This document shows positions 17,001 through 29,372 of a stretch of DNA of 59,086 nt, piece after piece; the first letter of the stretch is position 1, and each line of letters opens with the position of its first letter. The DNA comes from CAYRFQ01 sp964423615 (lineage in GTDB: Bacteria; Planctomycetota; Planctomycetia; Gemmatales; Gemmataceae), in the NCBI GenBank assembly GCA_964423615.1, contig CAYRFQ010000041.1, positions 1 to 59,086 on the forward strand, in the 5' to 3' direction. A program made the position numbers and the translations under genes. The notes beneath the pieces are model-generated. The model was given only the letters and a program-made list of their open reading frames with translations. It did not search any database and was not told the DNA's origin.

Positions 17001-19414
17001 ATGTCTCCGAGAGATCGTTGCGAAACCTCCCCGTCTGACTCGTTCGTCGCCGTAGCCGTTCGGACGTGGAGGCGTTGCCCGATCCGGCTTCGCTTGGTCA
17101 GGAACTCGACCCGAACTTTGGCACTGTCAAAGGGCACGACCAAGGCGTCGTTGATGTCCCGCCAAGCCACTCCCGTGTCGGCTTGTTCGAGACGATTGCG
17201 GAACTTCGTGAACTGCTCGCGGAGTCCCTCGAATCGAGACTGCGCACTCTTGGCGAGTTTCTCGATCTCGCTGACTCGAGCCTGTCGTACTTCGGCCGTC
17301 AGTGCATTGTCAGGAGGACCCAACAAGGCGTGAAGTTGATGGGTCTCTCGAAGTAGTTTGACAAATTCGTCGCGATGGTGACCGTCGGGCTTCTTCCCTT
17401 CTCGCGGAGCAGCCACGCACCTTTTGGCAATCCACCGCGCAAGATAGGGTGCGTCCGAAAAAACACGATCCCGGATTGCGAACGCCTGTCTCAAACTTTG
17501 GCCCGTTTCCGAGGCCCTCCTATAGAGCTGGTCACGAGCCATACGCAGATGATCACGGCCTTGCTGCCAACGAGCACTGCTACTGGTGAACATCAAATCT
17601 TGCCCGAAAAGCCGTCTCTGGTCAGCGGCTTCGACTTGTTTCTTGATCCACGGGACGACTTGTTCGCAATAATAGCCCATGTCGTTGATGGGCGAGATGG
17701 GAAAGTTGGTCGGGAGTCCGAGGGCTGCGCGTTCCGCCTCCAATCGTGTTTCGATCGACTCGCCCAACGCCTGAGCGTCCACACGGTTCTCTTGCGGCAA
17801 GTCTTTTCGAAGCATCACGACATAATGAGCTTCGGCCGGTCTCGCACCGACGGGATCGTCAATCAATCGGATGATTGTGTGGGCTTTGTCCAGGTCAGGT
17901 TCCGTGGATTTAGCGGTCTGTTCTAAGAGCACCTCCAGCAACTGCACCTGGAAGAGCCTGAGCCCCAGCGGGTCCGACGAGTATTCGCCTTTAACTTTTT
18001 TCCAGATCTTTTCCAGGTCTTCGTCCTTCTTGACTTGCCGAAGTTCGTCCAGGACGGCACCGGCTCGCTCTCGTGACGACCGCTGAACACCGGCAATTGC
18101 AGTCGACGGCAGGGTGCTTTCCAGCGAATCGAGCGGCAGCGTTTGTTGTTGGCGGAGTTCGTCGGTCAATCCTCGTAATCGCCTCGCAAGATCCGGCGTC
18201 ACCAGAGTGTCGCCCGCCACGATGAGTTCTTCGTATCGCAGGAGAACGTCGCGGTAGAGTCGCCACAGGGCCGGACTGGAGACGGCCGGATGAGGCATCG
18301 ATTTGTTCAGGTCCGAATAGGTCTGCCAAGCCGCCCGCAATGTTGTCTTTCCAGTTTGTTCGGAATCGAACACGGAGACCGAGTCTTCTTCCGATAAGTC
18401 CGATTTGGCGACGGCGATTTTCATCCGGCCCGCACGGCGTGTTCCTTTGTCTCCCAATGGCAACAAGACTGGAGTTTGCAACGCTCCGCGGTTGAAGGCT
18501 ACCCACCGCTGGACCTTATCGAGAACATAACCGTGCAGTTCGAGTGCTGTGACACGTTTGTCTTCGTTTTCGTCGGCGTGGCCTTCCAAACCCTTCGTGA
18601 CGAAGTGTCCAAAGATCGTCCGGCGTAATTCGGGCGACGCCCAAGAGCGTTGGTCGATCCCACTGGCGCTCAAAACAATGAGATTGGGAATCTCCGCAAT
18701 TCTTTCGTTGAGATTTTCGAGTTCGCGGGCAAAGTTGTTGTGTAAAATTCCGAGGGACCATGACGAAGTGAGGGCGGTCGCATCGAGTATGAGCACGACA
18801 TTGCGATTACGGGGCAACTCGGCCAGTTTGTCCAAGATTGCGGTCAGGCGGAGTTTGGACTCATCCAGAAGGAGATTTTCTACGTCCCGTGGCATCATTG
18901 TGTTTTGCGGAAGTAAGTACGCCCCCTTGGCATCCGTCGCGCCGTGCATGGCCAGATAGATGACAATATTCTTCTGAGGTATGTTCCTGAGTCGCTTGTC
19001 CCATTCACGGGCGTTCGCTAAATTGAGTTCTTTCCGGCGGACGACCATCTTGCCGGTTTCGGTTTGGTGGCTTTCGGCAAGCCTAGCAAGTGAATTGAGG
19101 GTCTCTCGACCGTAAACGTTGTGAGGCACCGCGAGATTGTCTTCGTAACCAGCACCCACCAAGACCATCGCCGTGCCGCTCGCAGGCCTCAGCCACAGGA
19201 AGACGAGGACGAGCATGGCAAAAAACAGGAAGAAAAACACGAAGCCGAGAAACACCCGGAAGCGAGTGGACCAACGCCCTTTCGAACGAAGCGGACGAAT
19301 GTCTTCTGGACCCGTTCCTGCTGCCTGCCAAGAGAACTGGGATTCGCCCGCGGACCGCTGGCTCCGGGTACCACGTGAAGCGTTCGATGTTTCTGATTTC
19401 TTCCCGGAGGTCAT
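13991..19414 (-). CDS. membrane-anchored pseudo-caspase / von Willebrand factor A protein
   Basis: A 1807-residue protein. A transmembrane helix (about 53-76) is followed by a caspase-like domain (81-320): the His motif MHGATDAKGAYLLP (His157), then LILDAT at 208-213 where active C14 peptidases have DACxSG, then VLSASGIDQRSW and the FVTKGLEGHADENED region. The catalytic Cys position is Thr213, so this is probably a non-proteolytic caspase fold. A long helical middle region follows, then a VWA domain from about residue 1165 with an intact MIDAS (DASGS near 1175, later TDGID). The C terminus is Pro/Ser/Arg-rich. It is divergent from VgrG and convergent with the thioredoxin-membrane gene. Its role is unknown; scaffolding or metal-dependent protein binding fits the domains. 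Confidence 0.75.
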   Translation of the reverse strand: MTSGKKSETSNASRGTRSQRSAGESQFSWQAAGTGPEDIRPLRSKGRWSTRFRVFLGFVFFFLFFAMLVLVFLWLRPASGTAMVLVGAGYEDNLAVPHNVYGRETLNSLARLAESHQTETGKMVVRRKELNLANAREWDKRLRNIPQKNIVIYLAMHGATDAKGAYLLPQNTMMPRDVENLLLDESKLRLTAILDKLAELPRNRNVVLILDATALTSSWSLGILHNNFARELENLNERIAEIPNLIVLSASGIDQRSWASPELRRTIFGHFVTKGLEGHADENEDKRVTALELHGYVLDKVQRWVAFNRGALQTPVLLPLGDKGTRRAGRMKIAVAKSDLSEEDSVSVFDSEQTGKTTLRAAWQTYSDLNKSMPHPAVSSPALWRLYRDVLLRYEELIVAGDTLVTPDLARRLRGLTDELRQQQTLPLDSLESTLPSTAIAGVQRSSRERAGAVLDELRQVKKDEDLEKIWKKVKGEYSSDPLGLRLFQVQLLEVLLEQTAKSTEPDLDKAHTIIRLIDDPVGARPAEAHYVVMLRKDLPQENRVDAQALGESIETRLEAERAALGLPTNFPISPINDMGYYCEQVVPWIKKQVEAADQRRLFGQDLMFTSSSARWQQGRDHLRMARDQLYRRASETGQSLRQAFAIRDRVFSDAPYLARWIAKRCVAAPREGKKPDGHHRDEFVKLLRETHQLHALLGPPDNALTAEVRQARVSEIEKLAKSAQSRFEGLREQFTKFRNRLEQADTGVAWRDINDALVVPFDSAKVRVEFLTKRSRIGQRLHVRTATATNESDGEVSQRSLGDIPAKRFAVSVNENQKLAKDHGYCQGLMALELLGERWFDKTPTKVTQTHEQVQHQLVNFRVEQRWWDTLAWAGDEIGIRWRQIPLTVNNLEKLKQTSTLAEVEMSLRRADYLSRLMNSPGKLLVPNRADASYRQFAVQKLLLWQTQRTYKAHWYAEDATTKPYFRKAGETYLDDAKNLFENNPEVARLRDQLNQVRRLTLRLHSAPGLPKGQANPKTFDGTLRLTTEREAQLEYELVGEDEKGGLLDGYPVVWMEPGAYLAALNPEQLLRRTSRIGGDGAPRFQMALTSSKLTEEEVSKIEAPKTFPTSLVVEGVFRGQPIAKTTPVVLHPVPQTVKITHPLPYMGSVAVRASKVISEKYGTSTGTVAVVLDASGSMGEAKGEEFGPQTKFAQATLGLQALLQSLPKGTRLSLWVFGQKLGDGKDEQPEATVRRLLRPTVWDPEDPILLKRVMSQVEYPKLTPWNKSPLIRTMLRATREDLARARGRKHLIVITDGIDNRIQDDIEYNPKIESVPVLLRENFKDIQISVVGFRVPGAEQELVKKQFEALKDLSPPGTLYRVEEAAKLLGTLRQVFRQRLRYYIDNADNTPVTSVPNTGLDVSKTGSNIRWTSDGLLPGNYKVRAYMTGRVARSFTLNPSDLLLLELAPRRTLGGTIGSPTFQRVLFSDAFPVKRKKVNTDWIFAAVQNQLRPDGSLQLLTTLDRKLSPLATTLENIKPKVCWIELDTPNNQAESFTQRWHYQPGYSTAAWSFDVPKWPVRKTRSGQFSKSGVLATPVVRIWWTPDREPRGVPLRRGHDFRSPDEIENRVVSFPEAKVVVESVRVEKHTIETQRSNANRAPEREPRSCLVVRLAYPKDYPVMVKLNGLVTSGSEHRYFTKANKCTALFWPVSPEQAERVVESIEIISLSQFQRDSEKRNFFLKMDNLYPPSPSDVRPKPLVDLTSLRVPADVDTINNPLKEKKKSRLMKIEVPTTPTSAPSSRSKPKIRPRDGVLVPPGRSKDEG

Positions 19415-19460
19415 GGTGCTCTCTCAAGTTTTCTGATCGTGCCAACGCGAGATACAAACA

Positions 19461-19569
19461 GGAGGTTTTGACGACGACCTGTCCCCCCTCACCACATAGC
19501 ACGCCCAGCGAGATGAGGGACGGCACTCGCCTACTGGGTGCCCGAAACTACAAACCGACCAGGAAACAC
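19461..19569 (-). repeat. 105-bp dispersed element, copy A
   Basis: The reverse complement reads from a CTGGTCGGTTT-type start, through CGCTGGGCGTGCTATG, to GGTCGTCGTCAAAACCTCC. It aligns along its full length with the copies at 23198-23302 and 24249-24353, roughly 80-85% identical by eye to the latter. Confidence 0.85.
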
Positions 19570-19717
19570 TGTGGACGGCTCCGTTCTCATCTTGGAATCA
19601 AGAAACGCTATTTCTATCCTCTCAGAAATCTTCACATCCGCAACCTGTCGTTGCTTGTCACCGCCGTCACAGTGTGCCACAATCAGCATCATCGCGAACG
19701 AAGGTTGAGAGAGGGTG

Positions 19718-19793
19718 GAAGTCCACAGGTTGACTTCTGACTTCTACCTTTTGACTTCTGACTTCTGACTTCTTCCCTGTTCTCTGTTCCCTG
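19718..19793. repeat. heptanucleotide repeat array upstream of vgrG
   Basis: From 19731 successive 7-mers are TGACTTC twice, one variant, TGACTTC three times, then TTCCCTG, TTCTCTG and TTCCCTG, ending ten bases before the vgrG ATG. GAAGTC (19718-19723) and GACTTC (19732-19737) can pair. The period is strictly seven. Confidence 0.85.
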
Positions 19794-19803
19794 GATTGGA
19801 ATC

Positions 19804-21813
19804 ATGGCTCCTGAGAAGACCACTCAAGAAAATCGACCCATACTCATCAAGACTCCTTTGAAAGACCACACTCTGTTGTTGGAGTCGTTCGAGGGTGAGG
19901 AACGCATCTCGACACCTTTCGTTTACAACTTGACGATGTTGGCCGAAGACCCCAAGGAGGTCAAATTCGACAAATTGCTCGGAGGAATGGCCAGAATTAC
20001 GATCGACTTGCCGAAATCCAAAAAACGCTACATCACGGGAATCATCGTCCGTCTTGTGCAAGGGGCGGAAATCACGTCGTCCCAAAAAGACGTTACTTTC
20101 GTACGATATCGGGCCAAAATTGTACCCGAATTCTGGTTATTCCGCCGAAATGTCCGAAACCGCATTTTTCAACAAAAGTCTGTGCCGGATATTCTCAAGG
20201 AAGTGCTCAAAGGGATTAAGGTGAAATGGGAGATCAAGGAAAAATACGAGCCGCGAGATTACTGTGTCCAGTATCGCGAATCGGATTTCGCGTTTGCTAG
20301 CCGATTGATGGAAGAAGAAGGAATCTATTACTTCTTCACCCACACCGAGAAGGAACACGAAATGGTCGTCTGTGATACATCCAAGAGTCATCCGGACACG
20401 ATCAAGAATGAGAAAATTCGGTTCGAAGAAAGTGGTACCAATCGAATTTACGTGTGGGAAAAGATTCAGGAGCTTTCCTCCGGAAAGGTCAGCTTGTGGG
20501 ATCGAAACTTTGAGTTACCCGAGAAGAATCTCAAAGCCGAGGCCAAAATCCAAGGGGAAGTGAAGGTCGGAGATAGCACACACAAACTCAAAGTCGGGGA
20601 CGTCGAAAAGTACGAACTTTATGACTATCCAGGTGGGTATGCCAATCGCTTCGATGGCATCAAGCCTGGTGGCGCTGAGAACGCCTCGGAACTCCAGAAG
20701 ATATTCAAGGATAACGAAAGGACAGTCAAAATTCGACTCGAGCAAGAACTGGTCGACGCCGTTGTCGCTACCGGTGGAAGCGATTGCAGGTACCTGATCA
20801 CTGGGCATAAATTCACACTCGAGCAGCATTTCGACGCCAACGGCGATTATCTCTTAACGTTTCTCAGGCAAAAAGCAAGCATCGAAGGAGCCTACACGAT
20901 TGGTGGCAAAACGGAGTTAGCTTACAACAATTCGTTCGAGTGCATCCCGTCGTCGGTGACGTTTCGTCCCAAGCAAACGACTCCCAAGCCGTTCGTGAAG
21001 GGAACCCAAACGGCCCTCGTCGTGGGCCCCAGCGGGCAGGAGATTTTCACCGACAAGTACGGCCGTGTGAAGGTCCAGTTCTATTGGGACCGTGATGGGA
21101 AAAAAGACGCCAACAGCTCATGTTGGATTCGTGTCGGTCAAAGTTGGGCCGGAAAAAGCTGGGGAGCCATGCGGATTCCTCGCATCGGGCAAGAAGTCAT
21201 TGTGGCCTTTCTGGAAGGCGACCCCAATGCCCCAATCATTGTCGGGAGTGTCTACAACGCCGAACAGATGCCTCCGTACGTTTTACCCGACAACATGACG
21301 ATGAGCGGGTTCCGAAGCCGCAGTTCCTTGAAAGGCAAGGAGGCCGACTTCAACGAACTAACGTTCGAGGACAAGAAGGACAAAGAAATAGTGTATCTAC
21401 ACGCCCAAAAGGATTCCAAGCACTACGTAGAAAACAACGAAGAGATCCTCATCGGCAACAAAGACAGTGACGACGGAAGCCAGACCATCACGATCTGGAA
21501 GAACAAGACCGAAACGATCGAAGAAGGCGACGACGCTCTCGAAATCAAGAAAGGAAGCCGGACGGCCAAGATCAAAAAGGACGACACACTCACCGTCGAG
21601 GGAAAGCAGACAATCACCATCACGGGCGAAACCAAAGTAACGATCGAGCAAGCCAATTACACTCTCAAGGTCAGCGCTGGGACGATTACGATAGACGCCT
21701 CAAAAGGCATCGACTTGAAGGTCGGATCGAACACAGTGAGCCTCACGAGCAAGGGCATCGAGGTGAAAGGGGGAGAAGTCACAGTCAGCGGAAAGAAGAT
21801 CTCGATCGGGTAG
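19804..21813 (+). CDS. vgrG: type VI secretion tip protein VgrG, orphan
   Basis: A 669-residue VgrG. The N-terminal half matches the gp27-like part (LLLESFEGEERISTPFVYNL; later YRESDFAFASRLMEEEGIYY, the family hallmark near residue 155). The centre has the gp5 OB-fold signature DKYGRVKVQFYWDRDG and SWAGKSWGAMRIPRIGQEV (about 420-460), then GDPNAPIIVGSVYN. The C terminus is a repetitive beta-helix spike (TITITGETKVTIEQANYTLKV), with no evident fused effector domain. VgrG trimers tip the T6SS tube or related contractile devices. No other secretion component (TssB/C, Hcp, ClpV, PAAR) is in the window. It converges on the aminotransferase gene; a heptamer repeat array precedes its start. Confidence 0.93.
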   Translation: MAPEKTTQENRPILIKTPLKDHTLLLESFEGEERISTPFVYNLTMLAEDPKEVKFDKLLGGMARITIDLPKSKKRYITGIIVRLVQGAEITSSQKDVTFVRYRAKIVPEFWLFRRNVRNRIFQQKSVPDILKEVLKGIKVKWEIKEKYEPRDYCVQYRESDFAFASRLMEEEGIYYFFTHTEKEHEMVVCDTSKSHPDTIKNEKIRFEESGTNRIYVWEKIQELSSGKVSLWDRNFELPEKNLKAEAKIQGEVKVGDSTHKLKVGDVEKYELYDYPGGYANRFDGIKPGGAENASELQKIFKDNERTVKIRLEQELVDAVVATGGSDCRYLITGHKFTLEQHFDANGDYLLTFLRQKASIEGAYTIGGKTELAYNNSFECIPSSVTFRPKQTTPKPFVKGTQTALVVGPSGQEIFTDKYGRVKVQFYWDRDGKKDANSSCWIRVGQSWAGKSWGAMRIPRIGQEVIVAFLEGDPNAPIIVGSVYNAEQMPPYVLPDNMTMSGFRSRSSLKGKEADFNELTFEDKKDKEIVYLHAQKDSKHYVENNEEILIGNKDSDDGSQTITIWKNKTETIEEGDDALEIKKGSRTAKIKKDDTLTVEGKQTITITGETKVTIEQANYTLKVSAGTITIDASKGIDLKVGSNTVSLTSKGIEVKGGEVTVSGKKISIG

Positions 21814-21857
21814 CGTGAAAGTCTCCGAACCCGAGAAAAACCGAACGCGTCAAACAC

Positions 21858-23108
21858 TTACAGCGGGTACGAATCGTCTCGTTGTTTCGGCTGGCTGGAA
21901 AGCCGCCGGGCTTCCTCCAACACTTCGGGAAGGACCGACGCTAAATGGTCGATTTCCTCGTGCGTGTTGTAAAAGTGAGTCGAAACACGGAGGGCTGGCC
22001 CGTATGGCCTTTCCGCAATGAGAACCTCAATTTTCCGTTCCCAAAAGAGTTGGCGAAGTATCTCGGGCGAGAGTCCTTCGGACAACCGGAAGGCTGTCAG
22101 GAATCCGTGTAACTCCGGGTGGTTCGGAGTCCAGTGGAGAAGCCCAATCTCTTCTCCCAAACGAAGCCTGACGTGCTGGACCAACTGCTCGTTTCGTGTC
22201 CGAATGTTGGCCCACCCCAACGAGTCCTGAAACGCCAATGCATCTCGCACGGCAAGCCACGGACTCGGATCTCGCGTTCCTTCGAATTCGAGATGATGAA
22301 TCCGGTGTGTGTTCCCAAAAGGGCTCTTCTCATCAGCCTTGGCGTGTGGGTAGTGCCAACCCCAACTGACGTGCAGAGGACGGAGCCGACGCATATTCTC
22401 GCCCGACGCATAGAGAAATCCAGCACCGATCGGCGCCAGCAACCATTTGTGACAATTCGCTCCGTAAAAATCGCATCCGATCTGCTCCACGTTTACTCGA
22501 ACCATCACCGGAGCATGCGCGCCATCGATCACCGTAAGCACACCTCGGCCGCGGGCGGCGTGACAGATCTTCTCGACGGGAAGGACGAGCCCGGTATGTG
22601 AGACCACGTGACTCAAAAAAAGGAGTCGCGTCTCCGGGCGAATCGCCGAAACCACCGCTTCCACGATCTCGTCGGGCGATTCCGTCATGACAGGCAGTGG
22701 GAACGTCCGCAACCGCAATCCCAATCGTTGGGCACATCGCTCCCAACACCAGTGCATCGCGCCGTATTCATGGTCAGTCAAAAGAATTTCACCTGGGCAA
22801 CTCAGCTGCAAAGCATTGGCGACGATGTTCATCGAGGCGGACACGTTGGTTGTGAAAATCAAACGCTCCGGCATACCACCCACAAACCGAGCGAGTTGCT
22901 CTCGTGCGTCCCACAACATATCCGGGGTTTCTCGAATAAGAAAAGCAACCGGTTCCGCGGCCAAACGCTCGCGATACCGAGTCGCTGCTTCGAAAACCGG
23001 ACGCGGCGTTGGACCGAACGAGCCGGAATTGAGATTGACAATGTCCGGATCGAGCATCATCTGTGCTCTTGCGGAGTTCCATTTGATCTGTTGGTCGATT
23101 GTTGGCAT
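21858..23108 (-). CDS. class V PLP-dependent aminotransferase (isopenicillin-N epimerase-like)
   Basis: A 416-residue soluble fold-type I enzyme. It opens with the substrate/PLP loop NLNSGSFGPTPRPV (about 25-38) as in isopenicillin-N epimerase-like and cysteine-desulfurase-like proteins. The PLP aspartate lies in VIDGAHAP and the Schiff-base lysine in GANCHKWLLAP. The family includes epimerases, C-S lyases and desulfurases; no active-site cysteine loop typical of NifS/SufS is evident, so an epimerase/aminotransferase subgroup is likelier. The ATG at 23108 gives the expected N terminus. It converges on vgrG and lies downstream of smc on the same strand, separated by a 216-bp stretch with a repeat element. 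Confidence 0.85.
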   Translation of the reverse strand: MPTIDQQIKWNSARAQMMLDPDIVNLNSGSFGPTPRPVFEAATRYRERLAAEPVAFLIRETPDMLWDAREQLARFVGGMPERLIFTTNVSASMNIVANALQLSCPGEILLTDHEYGAMHWCWERCAQRLGLRLRTFPLPVMTESPDEIVEAVVSAIRPETRLLFLSHVVSHTGLVLPVEKICHAARGRGVLTVIDGAHAPVMVRVNVEQIGCDFYGANCHKWLLAPIGAGFLYASGENMRRLRPLHVSWGWHYPHAKADEKSPFGNTHRIHHLEFEGTRDPSPWLAVRDALAFQDSLGWANIRTRNEQLVQHVRLRLGEEIGLLHWTPNHPELHGFLTAFRLSEGLSPEILRQLFWERKIEVLIAERPYGPALRVSTHFYNTHEEIDHLASVLPEVLEEARRLSSQPKQRDDSYPL

Positions 23109-23197
23109 GTGTCAGCGGGCCGAAAATTGGTGCAGGAAAGATCGGGTACTTTATTGTCGCATGGGTGAGCGTGGAACCAGAGAACGTGGTTTGCTCC

Positions 23198-23302
23198 GTT
23201 CTCTGGTCGGTTTCTATTTCCGACACACTATCGCGAGTTTTCGTTCCTGAGGCTCGCGTGTGTGCTAGGCGGCATTAGGGACACGTCGTCGTCAAAACCT
23301 CC
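23198..23302 (+). repeat. 105-bp dispersed element, copy B
   Basis: It starts GTTCTCTGGTCGGTTT and ends GTCGTCGTCAAAACCTCC, and has exactly the same 105-bp length as copy C inside smc. It lies between the smc stop codon (23325) and the aminotransferase start. Confidence 0.85.
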
Positions 23303-23324
23303 CAAAATTGCTACCGACAAGGTC

Positions 23325-27398
<4,074 letters not shown>

Positions 27399-27417
27399 AT
27401 GCGATGACTCCGAGCCA

Positions 27418-27486
27418 AAGGTAGAAAGCTGAAGGCCCAAAGAAAAAGGTGAGTTGGTTCGCCCTTCCTCTCTAAGCCTTCAGTCT
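27418..27486. repeat. period-7 repeat hairpin between smc and FlgI-like gene
   Basis: Purine heptamers (GAAAGCT, GAAGGCC) run through 27424-27450 and pyrimidine heptamers (GCCCTTC, AGCCTTC) through 27461-27485. CTGAAGGC (27429-27436) pairs with GCCTTCAG (27476-27483). It fills almost the whole 90-bp junction, so a transcript-end or mRNA-stability role is possible. Confidence 0.7.
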
Positions 27487-27488
27487 TA

Positions 27489-29354
27489 CTATTCCAAATA
27501 CTCCCCTGGGCGGAAATCTTGTTTCAACGTGGCAGGCGTGGACGATTCGTCTTGATACGAAGTGGGGAGTTCGTCCATCCGCAGGCCAGGCTCGACGGGC
27601 TTCATGAAGTCGGGATCGAGGCCACCCTCGGCGAGTTCCTTGGCAGGAATGGGGCGTGGGATGGCATTGGTTACCACCGGACACGTGGCAGCCCGTCTGT
27701 CACCGACTTGCCGAAGCACCTCGACCACGTCCGTGTAATCCGCACCCATCCCAGCCATGGTTCGGATGACGGCTTCGATTTTGTGAGAACACTGCTGTCG
27801 GGGGATGTTATCCGGAGATACTTTTGTTGGATGGAACCAACTGATCGTGCAAAACCGATCCCCAGCGTCAGCGACAACGGTGTAGTCACCAGCCATAATC
27901 CGATAGGGTGGCTTCAGATAGGCCACTTCTCCGAACAGTACCACTTCCGGACGACGATTTGAAGTGAAATGTACAACCGGACGTGACTTCGGGGCCACGC
28001 GATGGACCCAAAACGACCCGTTCAGTAATTCCCCCTGGATCATCGGGTTTTCGTTTCGCAACAGCTGCAAGGCTCGGAACGCCCCGTACCGCGTCAGCGT
28101 GTTGGGAGACTCGAGGAGCTGGAAAAGTTTGGTATGTGTGATCGATTCATCCAGGCTCGCCATCGCCGTCAAGCAATAAGCCCGAACTTCCGGATGCTGG
28201 TCTCCCAAAATGGCCAATTCCTCCACGCCCGTGGGATTGCCAAGATAAGCGAGTGATTCGGCAGACGTAAACCGCACAAGCGAGTGCGTGCTCTTCAGTC
28301 CCTCAAGTAACGTCGGCATGCTCTCTTTTCCCAGTGCTTCCAGTCGGAGAGCGGCGGTCACCGTGTGGGCTGGATCGAGGAGCATTTCTTTCAGTCGGTT
28401 GCGATACGGAGCACGGAGTTTCGAATCCTCTCGCAAAGGAATGAGACGAACCACGCGGAGATATCGCTTGGCGTTGAAGCGGTATTCGGCAGGGACTTGT
28501 ACCTGTATCAACTTTGGGTTCGTTGCTTTGGCGATCTTCCCTTCGTCCATGGGGGATCGTCGGAACGAACGATTGATGGATTTTTTGATCTGCCCCGTCA
28601 AGACGATGCTTTTGAATCGTTCTTGAGCCAAACGATCTCGGAACGTCTCGCGGAATTTGGAGTTGATCTTGGTGGCTACCGCGTTGGCGATTGTGGCAAA
28701 CTGGCGATCGTGATTGAGCGTCAAGAAGTAGGACCGATCCGTCAGAGAGACAGCCCCGTCCCAGATCAAGCCTTGTTTGAGCTTGGCTTTACCCGCCGCT
28801 CGATCCAGACCGACCAACAATTGCCCACGGGCCTTTGCAAGCATATGGCCTTTCAAGACCTCGTTGGGTTTCCGGGACTGAGGATTGAGTTGTTTGGTCG
28901 ATTGCCGGTCGTACAAAGGACATACGTGAAGGTATCCGCCACGCAAACTGGTAGCCCGACTGCCTGGCGGAAGGCTCACGTAAGCATCCAACAATTCTCC
29001 TTTTTGGACACCGGGAGGGATCTTCGCCACGACCAGGACCATGGCATTCTCGAGCGCATCCAACAAATGATGGCTTCCACTAATCTTTTGCCGCCGGAGC
29101 TCCATCTCGAGTTCTTTTCGCATCGTTCCAGAAGGAGTTCCGCCGCCAGTGCCGTCGAGTCCGGTCACCAAACCGATCCCTGAGACAATGATCGGAGCCG
29201 CACCACCCACTTTCGTGACTTGACCGATCGTGAGCACCTTGTTGACAACGTCCTCTTCCTTTTTCTCTGCCGTGAGTTCCTTGACGGACGGAAAGCACCC
29301 AACGAAGAATACCACACACAGGACGAAGCCAAGTGTCGGATACAGGAATCGCAT
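27489..29354 (-). CDS. lipoprotein with FlgI-like domain and HEAT repeats
   Basis: This 621-residue protein has a lipoprotein signal: hydrophobic residues 4-19 and a VGC lipobox with Cys20. Residues about 50-150 resemble the start of the flagellar P-ring protein FlgI: VSGIGLVTGLDGTGGG, then NAMVLVVAKIPPGVQKGELLDAYVSLPPG and SLRGGYLHVCPLY. Residues about 330-440 are HEAT-like repeats (LRLEALGKESMPTLLEGL, SAESLAYLGNPTGVEELA). True FlgI is a non-lipidated protein of about 370 residues with no HEAT repeats, so this is a paralogous architecture rather than a flagellar gene. A strong GAGGAGG precedes the ATG. It lies upstream of smc on the same strand; no flagellar genes are nearby. The role is probably periplasmic and structural. 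Confidence 0.7.
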   Translation of the reverse strand: MRFLYPTLGFVLCVVFFVGCFPSVKELTAEKKEEDVVNKVLTIGQVTKVGGAAPIIVSGIGLVTGLDGTGGGTPSGTMRKELEMELRRQKISGSHHLLDALENAMVLVVAKIPPGVQKGELLDAYVSLPPGSRATSLRGGYLHVCPLYDRQSTKQLNPQSRKPNEVLKGHMLAKARGQLLVGLDRAAGKAKLKQGLIWDGAVSLTDRSYFLTLNHDRQFATIANAVATKINSKFRETFRDRLAQERFKSIVLTGQIKKSINRSFRRSPMDEGKIAKATNPKLIQVQVPAEYRFNAKRYLRVVRLIPLREDSKLRAPYRNRLKEMLLDPAHTVTAALRLEALGKESMPTLLEGLKSTHSLVRFTSAESLAYLGNPTGVEELAILGDQHPEVRAYCLTAMASLDESITHTKLFQLLESPNTLTRYGAFRALQLLRNENPMIQGELLNGSFWVHRVAPKSRPVVHFTSNRRPEVVLFGEVAYLKPPYRIMAGDYTVVADAGDRFCTISWFHPTKVSPDNIPRQQCSHKIEAVIRTMAGMGADYTDVVEVLRQVGDRRAATCPVVTNAIPRPIPAKELAEGGLDPDFMKPVEPGLRMDELPTSYQDESSTPATLKQDFRPGEYLE

Positions 29355-29372
29355 CCCTGATCCTCCTCAAGG

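Larger units (their letters stand above)
19415..19803. other. divergent intergenic region with two repeat types
   Basis: This 389-bp region separates the pseudo-caspase/VWA gene from vgrG and must hold both promoters. It contains a reverse copy of the 105-bp dispersed element and a run of heptanucleotide repeats immediately before vgrG. I see no gene. Confidence 0.6.

Noticed and set aside
19731..19793. Heptamer array considered as a CRISPR
   Set aside because: Units are 7 bp, contiguous and without spacers; no cas genes are present.
19804..21813. VgrG considered as part of a prophage tail module
   Set aside because: No tail sheath, tube, tape-measure, capsid, integrase or lysis genes are adjacent.
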